DNA from: Streptomyces wedmorensis
GTDB taxonomy: Bacteria; Actinomycetota; Actinomycetes; Streptomycetales; Streptomycetaceae
Direction of reading: 5' to 3'
DNA length: 64,000 nt
Assembly: GCF_000716445.1 (NCBI RefSeq)
Contig: NZ_JNWK01000005.1
Location: 124,001-188,000, forward strand
The translations under genes and the position numbers were made by a program. The notes beneath the pieces were generated by a model, which worked only from the letters and a program-made list of their open reading frames with translations, searched no databases and had not been told where the DNA came from. Positions 26,137 through 35,217 of the stretch are shown piece by piece. The stretch's first letter is position 1. Each line of letters begins with the position of its first letter.

Positions 26137-26410
26137 GCCCGGAACCGAACCGAGCCGAGCCGAGGGTGGCACCCCCAGGGGTCTCACCCCGCCCACGGAG
26201 TTGTGTCAGGCACGTGAGGCGTCGTCGCCGGAACCTGTCACCGCCGTGCGCGGTCCCCGCGCGGGCGGCGGCGGCTCCTGGTGCGCGTCGGGTTCAGGAC
26301 GCCAGTCCGGCCGGGACGTCACGCGCCGGTAGCGTCCGCGTCTTCGCCTCGACGGAAAGGGGTGGACGCGCCGCCGCGCCCCCACGAGAGCACAGCGGAG
26401 AACCCACCTC

Positions 26411-27355
26411 ATGCGCAGCCTCAGTACCCGCTTCACCTCGGCCGTCGCGGGCCTGGCGGTCGCCGCCGGTCTCGCCCTCGCCGGCACCGGCACGGCGGCG
26501 GCCGCCGCGCCGGTCGCCACGGCTCCGGCGCTGTTCGGCTCCGGGGACCACGCAGGCCCGCCCCAGCGCGCCTTCGCGTCGGCATACGGCTACTCGGTCC
26601 TCGCCCCCCACGGCCGTCCCGAGCGGGGCCGACGACCGGTTCTGTCGTCCGACCGCCGCCCACCCCCGCCCCGTCGTCCTCGTGCACGGCACGTTCGAGA
26701 ACCGGTACGCCGACTGGGCCGGCCTCGCGCCCGAGCTCAAGAGACAGGGCCACTGCGTCTACGCGCTCGACTACGGCGGGGTCGTCGGCCCGGTCACCGG
26801 CCTCGGCGACATCCGCGACTCGGCACGCGAACCGGCGGCGTTCGTCGAGCGCGTCCGCGCCGCGACGGGCGCGGCGAAGGTCGACCTCGTCGGCCACTCC
26901 CAGGGCGGCATGACGCCCCGCCACCACCTGAAGAACCTGGGCGGCACCACGAAGGTCGACAAGCTCGTCGCGCTCTCCCCGACCAACCACGGCACCGGCC
27001 TCCTCGGCCTGGGAACGATGACCCGCGTGGTCCCGCTCGGCGACGAGTTCCTGGGCCTCCTCTGCACGGCGTGCAGCCGGCAGATCACCGGCTCCGGCTT
27101 CGTCACCGCCCTCAACTCCCCTGGCGAGCCCCACCCCGCGTCACGTACACGCTGATCGCCACCCGCTACGACGAGGTCGTCACCCCGTACACCTCGTCCT
27201 TCCTGGCCGCCGCCCCGAACGTCACCGACCAGCGCATCCAGGACTTCTGCCCCGACGACTCCACCGAGCACCTGGGCATCAGCTACGACCCGGTCGCCAC
27301 CCGCCTCGTCCTCGACGCCCTCGACCCCGCGCACGCCCGGCGCCCCGCCTGCTGA
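26411..27355 (+). pseudogene. Secreted triacylglycerol lipase-like protein, two frameshifts
   Basis: Starts MRSLSTRFTSAVAGLAVAAG with a clear signal peptide (cleavage after TAAAAA). After YGYSVLAP an extra base in a six-C run near 26600 shifts the frame to GADDRFCRPTAAHPRPVVLVHGTFENRY, the lipase oxyanion segment HGTF, then DLVGHSQGGMTPRHHL with nucleophile Ser in GHSQG. A lost C near 27135 returns the frame to RVTYTLIATRYDEVVTPY (catalytic Asp region) and TEHLGISYDPVATRLV (catalytic His in H-L). The catalytic set is intact when the frames are joined, so correction of two indels would restore a 310-residue lipase. Confidence 0.75.
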
Positions 27356-27368
27356 ACCCCGCCCCACC

Positions 27369-27386
27369 GCAGGCCCCGTGGCCTGC
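27369..27386 (+). terminator. Short hairpin after the lipase gene
   Basis: GCAGGCC and its complement are separated by the loop CCGT, 14 bases after the lipase stop. It probably ends the lipase transcript before the caspase/HSP90 gene. Confidence 0.6.
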
Positions 27387-27527
27387 CGGGCCGCGGGGCG
27401 CGCCGCACGCGCCGGAGACCGTCGGACGGCTCTCGGATGCCCCCGGACGGCGTCCGCCATCCGCCACGCGGCACCCCGGCCGGATGCCATCATGTGCTCT
27501 TCGGAGGGGATACCGAGGGGGTCGGGT

Positions 27528-30500
27528 GTGGCTGGTGCACGTCGTGTGGCGCTCTTGATCGGTGTGCGGGACAACCCCGGTGTCGCGCGGCACCTCCCCC
27601 CGCTGGGGGCCACCGTCGACGCCGACCTCGCGGCGATGGAAGCGGCGCTGCGGGGCAGCGACTACGCCGTCGAGACGCTGCGCGATCCCACGCGCAACGA
27701 GATCACCGAACGGATCACCGCGCTGGCGCTCGGCGCGGCCCCCGGCGGCACGCTGCTGCTCCACTTCACCGGGCACGGCGTGCGCGTCGGGGACACCGAC
27801 TACCTGGTGCCCGCCGACGCCCAGGCGCCCGCGGGGAGCGCCGGGACGGCGGACGGGCGGTCCCGGCACGGTGACGCGGGGGGCGGCCCGGACCGGCACG
27901 GCGGTGCGGGTGAGGGCCGGGGCCGCGGCGGGTGGGACCAGCCGCACGTGCGCGAGTCCCTGCTCGAAGCCGACATCAGCAGGTACCTGACCGGCTGCGC
28001 CGCCGACACGGTCCTGTGGATCGTCGACGCCTGCCGCTCGGCCGAGGACGCGGGAGCCGCCGCGTTCGGGAGCCGCATCGTCGCGGGGCCGCCCCGCTCC
28101 GGCTTCGCCGTGCTGACCGGCTGCGGGCCCAACGAACTGAGCGGCGCCACGGACGCGGGCAGCTTCTTCTCGCTCGCGCTCGCGAGGGCCCTCGGCCCGC
28201 TCACCGAGGCCACCACGGTGGAGCAGGTGTACGAGGCGGCCCGCCGTGAGACGCGGAACCTGGCCCGGCGCGCGGGGGCCCCACCGCAACGGGCCCTGAT
28301 CCACTACGGCACCGACCGGGAGGCCGAGACCCGGTCGTGGGAGGTCGCCAGGGGCAGGCGCCTGCTGGAGGAGTGGCAGGACGCGGTGCGCGTACCGGCG
28401 CTCTGGGACCACGTGCCGGCCGCCGACGACGCGGTGGTCGCCGGCTTCCAGGACTGTCTGGCCGGCCTCGCCGCGGACGTGGCCCGGCACGTGCACCACG
28501 CGCAGGAGCGGCTCGGCGACCCGTGGGCCGACGACGAGTTCCCCGTACGGGTGCTGCGCGACGTGCTCCCGACGCTGCTGCCCAAGGGCGCCGAGCTGTC
28601 CGCCCTCGAGGTCACGGCGCTGATCGCCGGCGTCCTGCTGCACGAGGCGGCCTGGGCCGACCGGCTGGGCCAGGCCGCCGGGATCCGTCCGCGTTCGGTG
28701 CGCCGCCGCCCCGACGCCGACGACCCGCGGCGGCACTACGAGCAGATCACCGAGCAGCATCCCCAGATCACCGAGAAGCTGACGGACTGGTACTGGTGGG
28801 ACTCCGCCCCGTCGGACGACCGCCATGCCGTCGTGCTGTGGCTGGTCCACCGGTGGATCGCCGAACGGTTCGCCACCGACGAGGAGGCCGTGTCCGAGGT
28901 GTGGTCCGCCGGGTTCGTGACCCGGCTCCTCGAAGGGACGGATCAGCCGGCGCGCGGTCAGGGCACGGCGCCGAGCAGCCGAGCGGCCCGGCTCTCGGCC
29001 GCGCTGCGGACGGTCGCCACGGGCCTCGCCCTCGGCGAGCCGCCGGAGGGCCGGCGGAACCCGCTCCCCGACCGTCATGTCGTACGCAAGACCCCGCAGC
29101 GGCTGCGGACCGGCCCGCTGGCGGCGCTGCTCCGGCTGGCGGGGCTCCTCGCCTTCGACGCCCGGCGGATGCCGGAGGTGGTCGCCGAGCACTTGGCGGT
29201 CTCCGATCCGGTGGTGCCGGACGAGCTGATCACGGTGCTCCGCGATGCCGTGTGGGACCTCGACCGGACCGGCGAGGCCCCCGCGTACCTGCATCTCGAC
29301 GCCGTCTGCCCGCACCCCGCGATCCATGCGGCGCTCACCGCGACCGTCGAGGACGCCGACGAACTCGTCCACGCGCTGGCCGAGACGGCCAAGGGGCTCC
29401 CCACCGACGAGGGCGCGCTGCTGAGCGGCCTGCCCACCCGCCTCACGGTCCACCGGCTGCGTCCCGCCGAGCAGGGCGGCCTCGACGCGTACGACGTGCC
29501 CCTCACCCGCTTCACCCTGGCCCAGACGGAGATCCGCCGGCTGCTCATGGGCGAGGAGCTGTACGACGGGAAGCCCACGCTCGCCCTGCGGGAGCTGTAC
29601 CAGAACGCCCTGGACGCCTGCCGCTACCGGGACATGCGCGTCCGCTACCTGCGGAGCTGCGGGAAGGAGCCCCGCCCCTGGGCGGGCGGGATCCGCATCC
29701 GGACCGGCCGGGACGAGCGCGGCCCCTACGTCGAATGCCTCGACAACGGCGTCGGCATGACCGAGAAGCAGCTCAGGAGCACCTTCACGCAGGCCGGCCG
29801 GCGTTTCGACCAGTCCCAGGCGTTCCGACGCGAGCAGGCGGCCTGGCTCCGCCAGGACACGGCGCTGCGCCTCTACCCCAACAGCCGCTTCGGCATCGGC
29901 GTCTTCAGCTACTTCATGCTGGCCGACGAGATGGTCATCGTCACCCGCCCGGTCGGCCCCGACGGCAGGCCCGCCGAGAAGGCTCTGCGCGTGGAGATCC
30001 CCGTCAGCGGCAGTCTGTTCCGGGTCCGCGAGGTGGACGAGCGGGGCACCGCGGTCCTCCCGGACGGCGGCACCCGCGTACGGCTCTACCTGCGCGACGA
30101 CCGCCGTCTGACGGGCGATTCCTGCCTGTCGGCCCTGCGTTCCCAGGTCCTGGTGAGCGAGTTCACCCTGGACGTACGGGACGAGGACGGCCGGGGGGCC
30201 ACCTGGGAGGCCGGCGTCCTCCAGTCGGGCGAGGGGAAGTTCACGGTCGCCGCGGAGTCGGCCGTGGAGGCGGTGCCCGGCATCCTGTGGTGGGTCAAGG
30301 GCAGGGGTGCGATCGTCTGCGACGGCATCGTCACCGACAAGGGCACGGTCGGTCACGTCCTCAACCTGTCGGGCGAGTACCGGGGCAGACTCAGCGTCAA
30401 CCGCAACAAGCTGGAGGACTTCGACATCCGGTGGGCCCACGAGCAGATCCGCCTGGGGGCTCGCGCGCTGCCCGGGTGGCCAGGACTGACCCTCGCATGG

Positions 30501-32723
30501 CTCTGGTCCATGGAGACCCGCAACCACGCCATCGCCCGGATCCTGTGGCAGGAGTGGCGGGGCAAGGGCGTGCGGGTGGCGGCCGAGTACGGCCGTACGG
30601 TCGACCTCGACGAGGTCGGCTGGTTCAGGCTGGACACGCACGTGGAGGGACGGTCCACGCCCACGGGCAAGGACGGCCGGCTCCACGACGCCATCCGCCC
30701 CTGGCGGACCGCCGCCCTCGGGCACAGACTCGGCAGGCAGCGCGAAGCGGCTCCGTCCTCCCTCGAAGGGCATCCGGTGCCGGAGCCGGGCTGGTCGCAC
30801 ATCGCCGACGACGTCGAAGGGGACTGGCGCAACGCCGTCAAGGTCGCCTACAGCCAGGGGATCGAGGTCTCGGAGGTGCTCCGCACGGCCCGCTCCCTGC
30901 GCGTCGCCCATCCGCGTCTGGCCGCCCCACCGGTCTTCGGCGCCGGCGACCTCGACTGGAAGCCCGACCACACCGACCTGCACGTCGTCTCCGGGCTCCT
31001 GGGACCCGAGAGGGACCCTTACGCCAACTTCGCGATCAGCTTCGGGGGCGGCGGCACGTACGCCGGGAAGGACCGCCAGAGGAACGAGTTCGTCCATCGG
31101 CACCCGCCGCGGGACCTGAGCGGGGTCGTCCGCGCGTCCGCCGAATACCGCACGCCGCTCGGCGAGTTGCTCGGCACGTGCGCCAAGTACGCGCCCTTCC
31201 TGGACGCCCCGGTCCCCTCCGTGCCCGATCACCACCGCGACCACGTGTGCACCCGGGACGAGCTGTCGCTGCTGTACGTCCGGGAGAACGAGGACAGTTG
31301 GCGGCCGACGACCACTCCCTGGGACCTCCGGGCGGCGGCGCTCGACGCGGGCTGCGCCACTCGCGAAGCCCTGTGGAGGGTCGCCCTCTTCGGCTGGCTC
31401 CGCCCGGTTCCCGATCCGGCGTCCGTGGAACGCTGGGCCTCGGTTCCGTCCGACCTCTTCCACCTCCTGCGGCGCTACGTCGTGGACGAGGGCGACGGAA
31501 GCGCGGTGCTGCCGTGGGCCGCCACCCTCGACCTCGCCGCCGAGTGGGAGATCCCGCTGCACAAGGCGGAGCGCGTCCTCGCCCTCCACGCGCGGGAACT
31601 CGGTCTGGTCCACCGCCGCCGGTACACGAAGGGGTCGGCGGGACGGGCGGTCGTTCCGTCACTCGGGACCGGGCAGCTCGTCGGCTGGCTGCACGACGTG
31701 GACGTCCGGCTCGAACAAGGGGTGTCCCTCCGGGACCTCGCCTACGTCCGGCCGCACACGACCAGTTGGGAGGAGCTCTCCTGGACCCTCGACGAACTGC
31801 GCTCCGTCGGGGTGTCCCTGCCGGATGCCGCGCCGCTGCTGCGGGCCTGGGACGAACTGCCGATCCCCAGCCGGTTCGCGTTCTCCGGTCCGGATCCCTC
31901 CTGGGACTCGGCGAACTACCCGGTCCCCGCCACTTCGGCCGTCCTGTTCACCGCGAGCCAGGAGCTCCGCGAGAAGCTGTCGTACCTGTGGAAGACGGCG
32001 GGCCGCGAGGCGGAGCGCCTGAAGCTCGGGCCGGACCTCGTGGCGGCGGAACTCCCCAAGGAACTGCGGAAGTTCCGCCCGTCGGCGGACGAGACGATGG
32101 CACTGCTCACCTACGGGGTCGACGACGACGATGACAACGGCGAGTGGTGCGAGACCCCCCGGTGGGACCCGCTCACCCCGAAGAAGCTCGTCGTCTACGC
32201 GAGCAAGCACCGCCAGGGCGTCCGGGAGGCCTACGCCGCACTCGTACCGCTGCGCGCGATCGGGGCCCTCGTCCCGCCGCTCGACGCCGAGGCCGTGGCC
32301 GGCCTCCCCGCCGGCGTGCCCGACGCGTACACCGCCGCGACCGTCGACCCGGCCCATCGGGTCTCCCCCGCCGGATCGCCGCTGGTGCCGCTCGACCTCG
32401 TCAGTGTCGCGGGCCGCCTCGGCGAGCCGGTCGGTCGCACCTGGGAGCGGATCAGGCCCTACCTGGCCCTGGAAGGAGGAGCTCCACCGATCGCCGACGT
32501 GCCCGAGGTCGTACCCCGCTGGCAGGATCTGGTGATCCTCTCCGAACGACTCGACGGGATGCTGCCCGCGCTGGGCGGGACGGTGAGCCGGGCTCGGGTC
32601 GCCGTCCGCGCCGAGGCGGTCGGGGAGTCGCCCGCTTGGGTGCGGGAGCGGCTGGAGGTCTACGCGGGGATGTTCGGGCTGGAAGTGGAGCCCGGGGACA
32701 CGGCCGAGCCCGACGGCGCATGA
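27528..32723 (+). CDS. Caspase-like protease fused to HSP90-like ATPase and winged helices (1731 aa)
   Basis: The GTG start at 27528 follows GAGGGGG four bases upstream; an ATG at 27492 is the alternative. Residues 8-265 form a caspase (C14) domain with the dyad His83 (HFTGHG) and Cys169 (IVDACRSAED). A Gly/Arg-rich linker of about 40 residues sits between them. Residues 275-545 are helical, of the HD-like type found in conflict proteins. Residues 660-900 are a GHKL ATPase: N box ELYQNALDA (Glu689, Asn693), G1 DNGVGM (739-744) and RFGIGVFSYFM near 787. The rest carries repeated winged-helix-like segments. It stands alone. Aravind and colleagues described caspase and HSP90-like conflict proteins; the same kind of role here is inference. 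All key residues look intact. Confidence 0.85.
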   Translation: MAGARRVALLIGVRDNPGVARHLPPLGATVDADLAAMEAALRGSDYAVETLRDPTRNEITERITALALGAAPGGTLLLHFTGHGVRVGDTDYLVPADAQAPAGSAGTADGRSRHGDAGGGPDRHGGAGEGRGRGGWDQPHVRESLLEADISRYLTGCAADTVLWIVDACRSAEDAGAAAFGSRIVAGPPRSGFAVLTGCGPNELSGATDAGSFFSLALARALGPLTEATTVEQVYEAARRETRNLARRAGAPPQRALIHYGTDREAETRSWEVARGRRLLEEWQDAVRVPALWDHVPAADDAVVAGFQDCLAGLAADVARHVHHAQERLGDPWADDEFPVRVLRDVLPTLLPKGAELSALEVTALIAGVLLHEAAWADRLGQAAGIRPRSVRRRPDADDPRRHYEQITEQHPQITEKLTDWYWWDSAPSDDRHAVVLWLVHRWIAERFATDEEAVSEVWSAGFVTRLLEGTDQPARGQGTAPSSRAARLSAALRTVATGLALGEPPEGRRNPLPDRHVVRKTPQRLRTGPLAALLRLAGLLAFDARRMPEVVAEHLAVSDPVVPDELITVLRDAVWDLDRTGEAPAYLHLDAVCPHPAIHAALTATVEDADELVHALAETAKGLPTDEGALLSGLPTRLTVHRLRPAEQGGLDAYDVPLTRFTLAQTEIRRLLMGEELYDGKPTLALRELYQNALDACRYRDMRVRYLRSCGKEPRPWAGGIRIRTGRDERGPYVECLDNGVGMTEKQLRSTFTQAGRRFDQSQAFRREQAAWLRQDTALRLYPNSRFGIGVFSYFMLADEMVIVTRPVGPDGRPAEKALRVEIPVSGSLFRVREVDERGTAVLPDGGTRVRLYLRDDRRLTGDSCLSALRSQVLVSEFTLDVRDEDGRGATWEAGVLQSGEGKFTVAAESAVEAVPGILWWVKGRGAIVCDGIVTDKGTVGHVLNLSGEYRGRLSVNRNKLEDFDIRWAHEQIRLGARALPGWPGLTLAWLWSMETRNHAIARILWQEWRGKGVRVAAEYGRTVDLDEVGWFRLDTHVEGRSTPTGKDGRLHDAIRPWRTAALGHRLGRQREAAPSSLEGHPVPEPGWSHIADDVEGDWRNAVKVAYSQGIEVSEVLRTARSLRVAHPRLAAPPVFGAGDLDWKPDHTDLHVVSGLLGPERDPYANFAISFGGGGTYAGKDRQRNEFVHRHPPRDLSGVVRASAEYRTPLGELLGTCAKYAPFLDAPVPSVPDHHRDHVCTRDELSLLYVRENEDSWRPTTTPWDLRAAALDAGCATREALWRVALFGWLRPVPDPASVERWASVPSDLFHLLRRYVVDEGDGSAVLPWAATLDLAAEWEIPLHKAERVLALHARELGLVHRRRYTKGSAGRAVVPSLGTGQLVGWLHDVDVRLEQGVSLRDLAYVRPHTTSWEELSWTLDELRSVGVSLPDAAPLLRAWDELPIPSRFAFSGPDPSWDSANYPVPATSAVLFTASQELREKLSYLWKTAGREAERLKLGPDLVAAELPKELRKFRPSADETMALLTYGVDDDDDNGEWCETPRWDPLTPKKLVVYASKHRQGVREAYAALVPLRAIGALVPPLDAEAVAGLPAGVPDAYTAATVDPAHRVSPAGSPLVPLDLVSVAGRLGEPVGRTWERIRPYLALEGGAPPIADVPEVVPRWQDLVILSERLDGMLPALGGTVSRARVAVRAEAVGESPAWVRERLEVYAGMFGLEVEPGDTAEPDGA

Positions 32724-32732
32724 CGACCGCGG

Positions 32733-34184
32733 TCAGCGGACGCCCTCCCAGAGGAGTCGTTCCCGGGCGCGTGGGTCGCCGACCACGGTCGGTGTGGTGG
32801 TGAAGGTCATCGTCGCGCGGGTGTCCTCGTCGTACGCGGGCCAACCCGGGTCGCCGGTCGTCGCGAAGGAGACCCAGGCGCCGTGCATCGCGTCCGCGAG
32901 TGCCTGGGGCGGGTGGGCGCCGAGCAGCGGTGCGTACGCCGGGTCGTGGAGGCGGTCGAAGACGAAGGGCAGCTCCAGGGCGTGGCAGGCGCCGAGGGCG
33001 CCGTCGAATCGGGGGGAGCGCCAGGCGAATTCGTAGAGGTACGAGCCCGGGACGGATTCGGCCAGGCGGACGGCGGGGATCCGGTAGAACCAGTCGGTGG
33101 CCACCGCGTCGAGGAGTTCGCCCGGCGTGGCGCCGGGGCGGGCGGCCCGGTAGACGGGCAGGGCTTCGGCCGGGTCGAGGCCGTATCCCGCGGTCATGGC
33201 GTGGAGCGAGGATTCGGGAAAGACGTCGAGTCGCCCCGTCGGGACCAGGAACAGGCGGTACTCCTCGCGGTTGCTGCCGACGAGGAGGTCGACGTCGCAG
33301 TCCGGGCCGGGGAGGGTAGGACCCGGCTGGACCGGTTCGAAGGGCATCATGTTGAGGACGGCCTCGCCCCATCTCTCCGGGTCCGGATCAGCAGCCACCT
33401 CGGCCCGCAGCTCGGCCTGGGCCGGAAGGAGTTCCTTCAAGGGGACGGCTTCGAAGGCATTCGGGGTCGGTTCGACGCCCAGTTTCTCCGCGAGGCGCGC
33501 CGCGATCAGTCGCGCCGACGACGGGCGCAGGTGGTGGTGGCAGGCTCCGCTCTGCAGGATCGCGCGCCGGAACAGTCCGCGGGCCGCTTCGGTGGTCAGC
33601 AGCGCGCCGATGCTCATCGCGCCCGCCGACTCGCCGAAGACCGTCACCTGGTCCGGGTCGCCGCCGAAGGAGGCGATGTTGTCCCGGACCCAGCGGAGTG
33701 CCGCGATCTGGTCGAGGAGGCCGCGGTTGTCGGGCCGGTCGGGCAGGTGCAGGAAGCCGTCGGCTCCCAGGCGGTAGTTGGGCGTGACGCAGACGACGCC
33801 GTCCCGGGCGAAGGCGCTTCCGTCGTACCCGGACGCCGAGCCCGAACCGTTGGTGAACGCCCCTCCGTGCAGCCAGACCATCACGGGGAGGCCCGCGCCC
33901 GGCTCCGGGGCGGGGGTCCGGACGTCGAGGTTCAGGCAGTCCTCGCCGGGGATGTCGTTCTCCGGGATGAGCGCGTCGAAGGGCGGGGCGTAGGGGGCGT
34001 GCGGCGCCGTAGGTCCGTGGGCGGTGGCGTCGCGCACGCCCGTCCAGGGCTCGGGCGGGGCGGGCTCACGGAACCGCAGGGCGCCGAAGGGCGGAGCGGC
34101 GTAGGGGATGCCGAGGAAGGACGTCACCCCGTCGGGGGAGGTCCGGCCGCGGACCTCCCCCTGCCGGGTGCGGCACACCGTCAT
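32733..34184 (-). CDS. Type B carboxylesterase
   Basis: 483 residues from the ATG at 34182-34184, which overlaps the upstream hydrolase's stop (ATGA). It shows the type B pattern: SFLGIPYAAPPFGALRFREP near residue 20, GEDCLNLDVRTP, the oxyanion hole VMVWLHGGAF, and the nucleophile motif VTVFGESAGAMS near residue 190. The His motif is expected near the C-terminus in GACHALELPFVF. No signal peptide. It likely hydrolyses ester or carbamate bonds of small molecules. It is last of a three-hydrolase run and convergent with the caspase/HSP90 gene, with only nine bases between stops. Confidence 0.88.
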   Translation of the reverse strand: MTVCRTRQGEVRGRTSPDGVTSFLGIPYAAPPFGALRFREPAPPEPWTGVRDATAHGPTAPHAPYAPPFDALIPENDIPGEDCLNLDVRTPAPEPGAGLPVMVWLHGGAFTNGSGSASGYDGSAFARDGVVCVTPNYRLGADGFLHLPDRPDNRGLLDQIAALRWVRDNIASFGGDPDQVTVFGESAGAMSIGALLTTEAARGLFRRAILQSGACHHHLRPSSARLIAARLAEKLGVEPTPNAFEAVPLKELLPAQAELRAEVAADPDPERWGEAVLNMMPFEPVQPGPTLPGPDCDVDLLVGSNREEYRLFLVPTGRLDVFPESSLHAMTAGYGLDPAEALPVYRAARPGATPGELLDAVATDWFYRIPAVRLAESVPGSYLYEFAWRSPRFDGALGACHALELPFVFDRLHDPAYAPLLGAHPPQALADAMHGAWVSFATTGDPGWPAYDEDTRATMTFTTTPTVVGDPRARERLLWEGVR

Positions 34185-35206
34185 GCCGACAGCACCTCCA
34201 GGAGTGCCTTGCCGAACTCCTCGGGGCGTTCGAGGTGGACGGCGTGCCCGGCGTCGGCCACGGCGACCTCCCGTACGGTGCCGCCGGCCTCCGCGTAGCG
34301 GTCCAGGACGTGCCGCGTCTGCGCCAGCATCGGCTGCGCCGGCGTGCCGTCCCAGCCCGGCACCGCGCCGAGCGCGCCCAGGTGTGCCAGGTCGAACATG
34401 GAGGTGTCCGAGACGATGACGTCGTCCTCGCCCCGGATCCACAGGACGGGCGGCTTCGGGTCGATCAGATGCAGGTCGTCGACACGGAAGTGGACCGGGG
34501 CGAGGCAGTTGAGCACGCCGCGGGTGCCCGGCGCGATCCCGGGCCAGGCGGTGGACGGCGTGCTGTCGCCCGGATAGTGGTCGTCGCCGAGGCGTGTGGT
34601 GAGCATGGAGTCGACGTACGCGTCCTCGTGCTCGGGGCGCAGGGGCGGTTTGACGTAGCAGGCCGCCAGGACGGAGCGCGGCGAGAGCGGGGAGTCCTCG
34701 CCGCGGTCGCCCTCGGCGAGCAACCGGACGAAGTCCGCGTTGGCGGTGCCGCCGCCGGATCCGGCGCCGTCCTCGGAGTTGAGGGTGCCGTCCGCCCCGT
34801 GGGTGCCGCCGAAGCCGTACGGGGAGACCGGGTTGACCAGGGTCAGGGAGCGCACCGCGGCCGGGTGGTCGCGCAGGAACTGCAGGGCGATGCCGCCCCC
34901 CATGGACCAGCCGACCAGGTGTGCCCGGTCGATGTCGAGCGCCGCGAGGAGGTCGGCGAGGTCGTCGGCGTAGTCGCGCAGGCCGCGGGTGGCGTCGACG
35001 GGGAGCGGGTCGGTGCCGCCGAAGCCGCGCAGGTCGACGGCGAGGGCGCGGTAGGGGTCCGGCAGCGTGGTCAGGGTGGTGTGCCAGAACGCGGAGGAGG
35101 AGACGTTGCCGTGGAGGAAGACGACCGGTTCGCCCTCGGTCCTGGCTTCGGTGATCTGCTGGGTCAGCCGGCCGGTGGCGACGCGGCGGGTGTGGAGCGT
35201 GGTCAT
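34181..35206 (-). CDS. Alpha/beta hydrolase
   Basis: 341 residues from the ATG at 35204-35206. The fold is clear: oxyanion strand VVFLHGNVSSSAFW, DLRGFGGTD, the nucleophile elbow HLVGWSMGGGIALQ near residue 110, a lid region rich in Gly, Asp and Ser (TLNSEDGAGSGGGTANAD), LWIRGEDDVIVSDTSMF for the acid, and VADAGHAVHLERPEEF for the His. It resembles soluble esterases and haloalkane-dehalogenase-like enzymes. It overlaps the esterase gene and follows the secreted hydrolase by 11 bases, so the three are likely co-transcribed. Confidence 0.85.
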   Translation of the reverse strand: MTTLHTRRVATGRLTQQITEARTEGEPVVFLHGNVSSSAFWHTTLTTLPDPYRALAVDLRGFGGTDPLPVDATRGLRDYADDLADLLAALDIDRAHLVGWSMGGGIALQFLRDHPAAVRSLTLVNPVSPYGFGGTHGADGTLNSEDGAGSGGGTANADFVRLLAEGDRGEDSPLSPRSVLAACYVKPPLRPEHEDAYVDSMLTTRLGDDHYPGDSTPSTAWPGIAPGTRGVLNCLAPVHFRVDDLHLIDPKPPVLWIRGEDDVIVSDTSMFDLAHLGALGAVPGWDGTPAQPMLAQTRHVLDRYAEAGGTVREVAVADAGHAVHLERPEEFGKALLEVLSA

Positions 35207-35217
35207 CTGCGGGTCCT

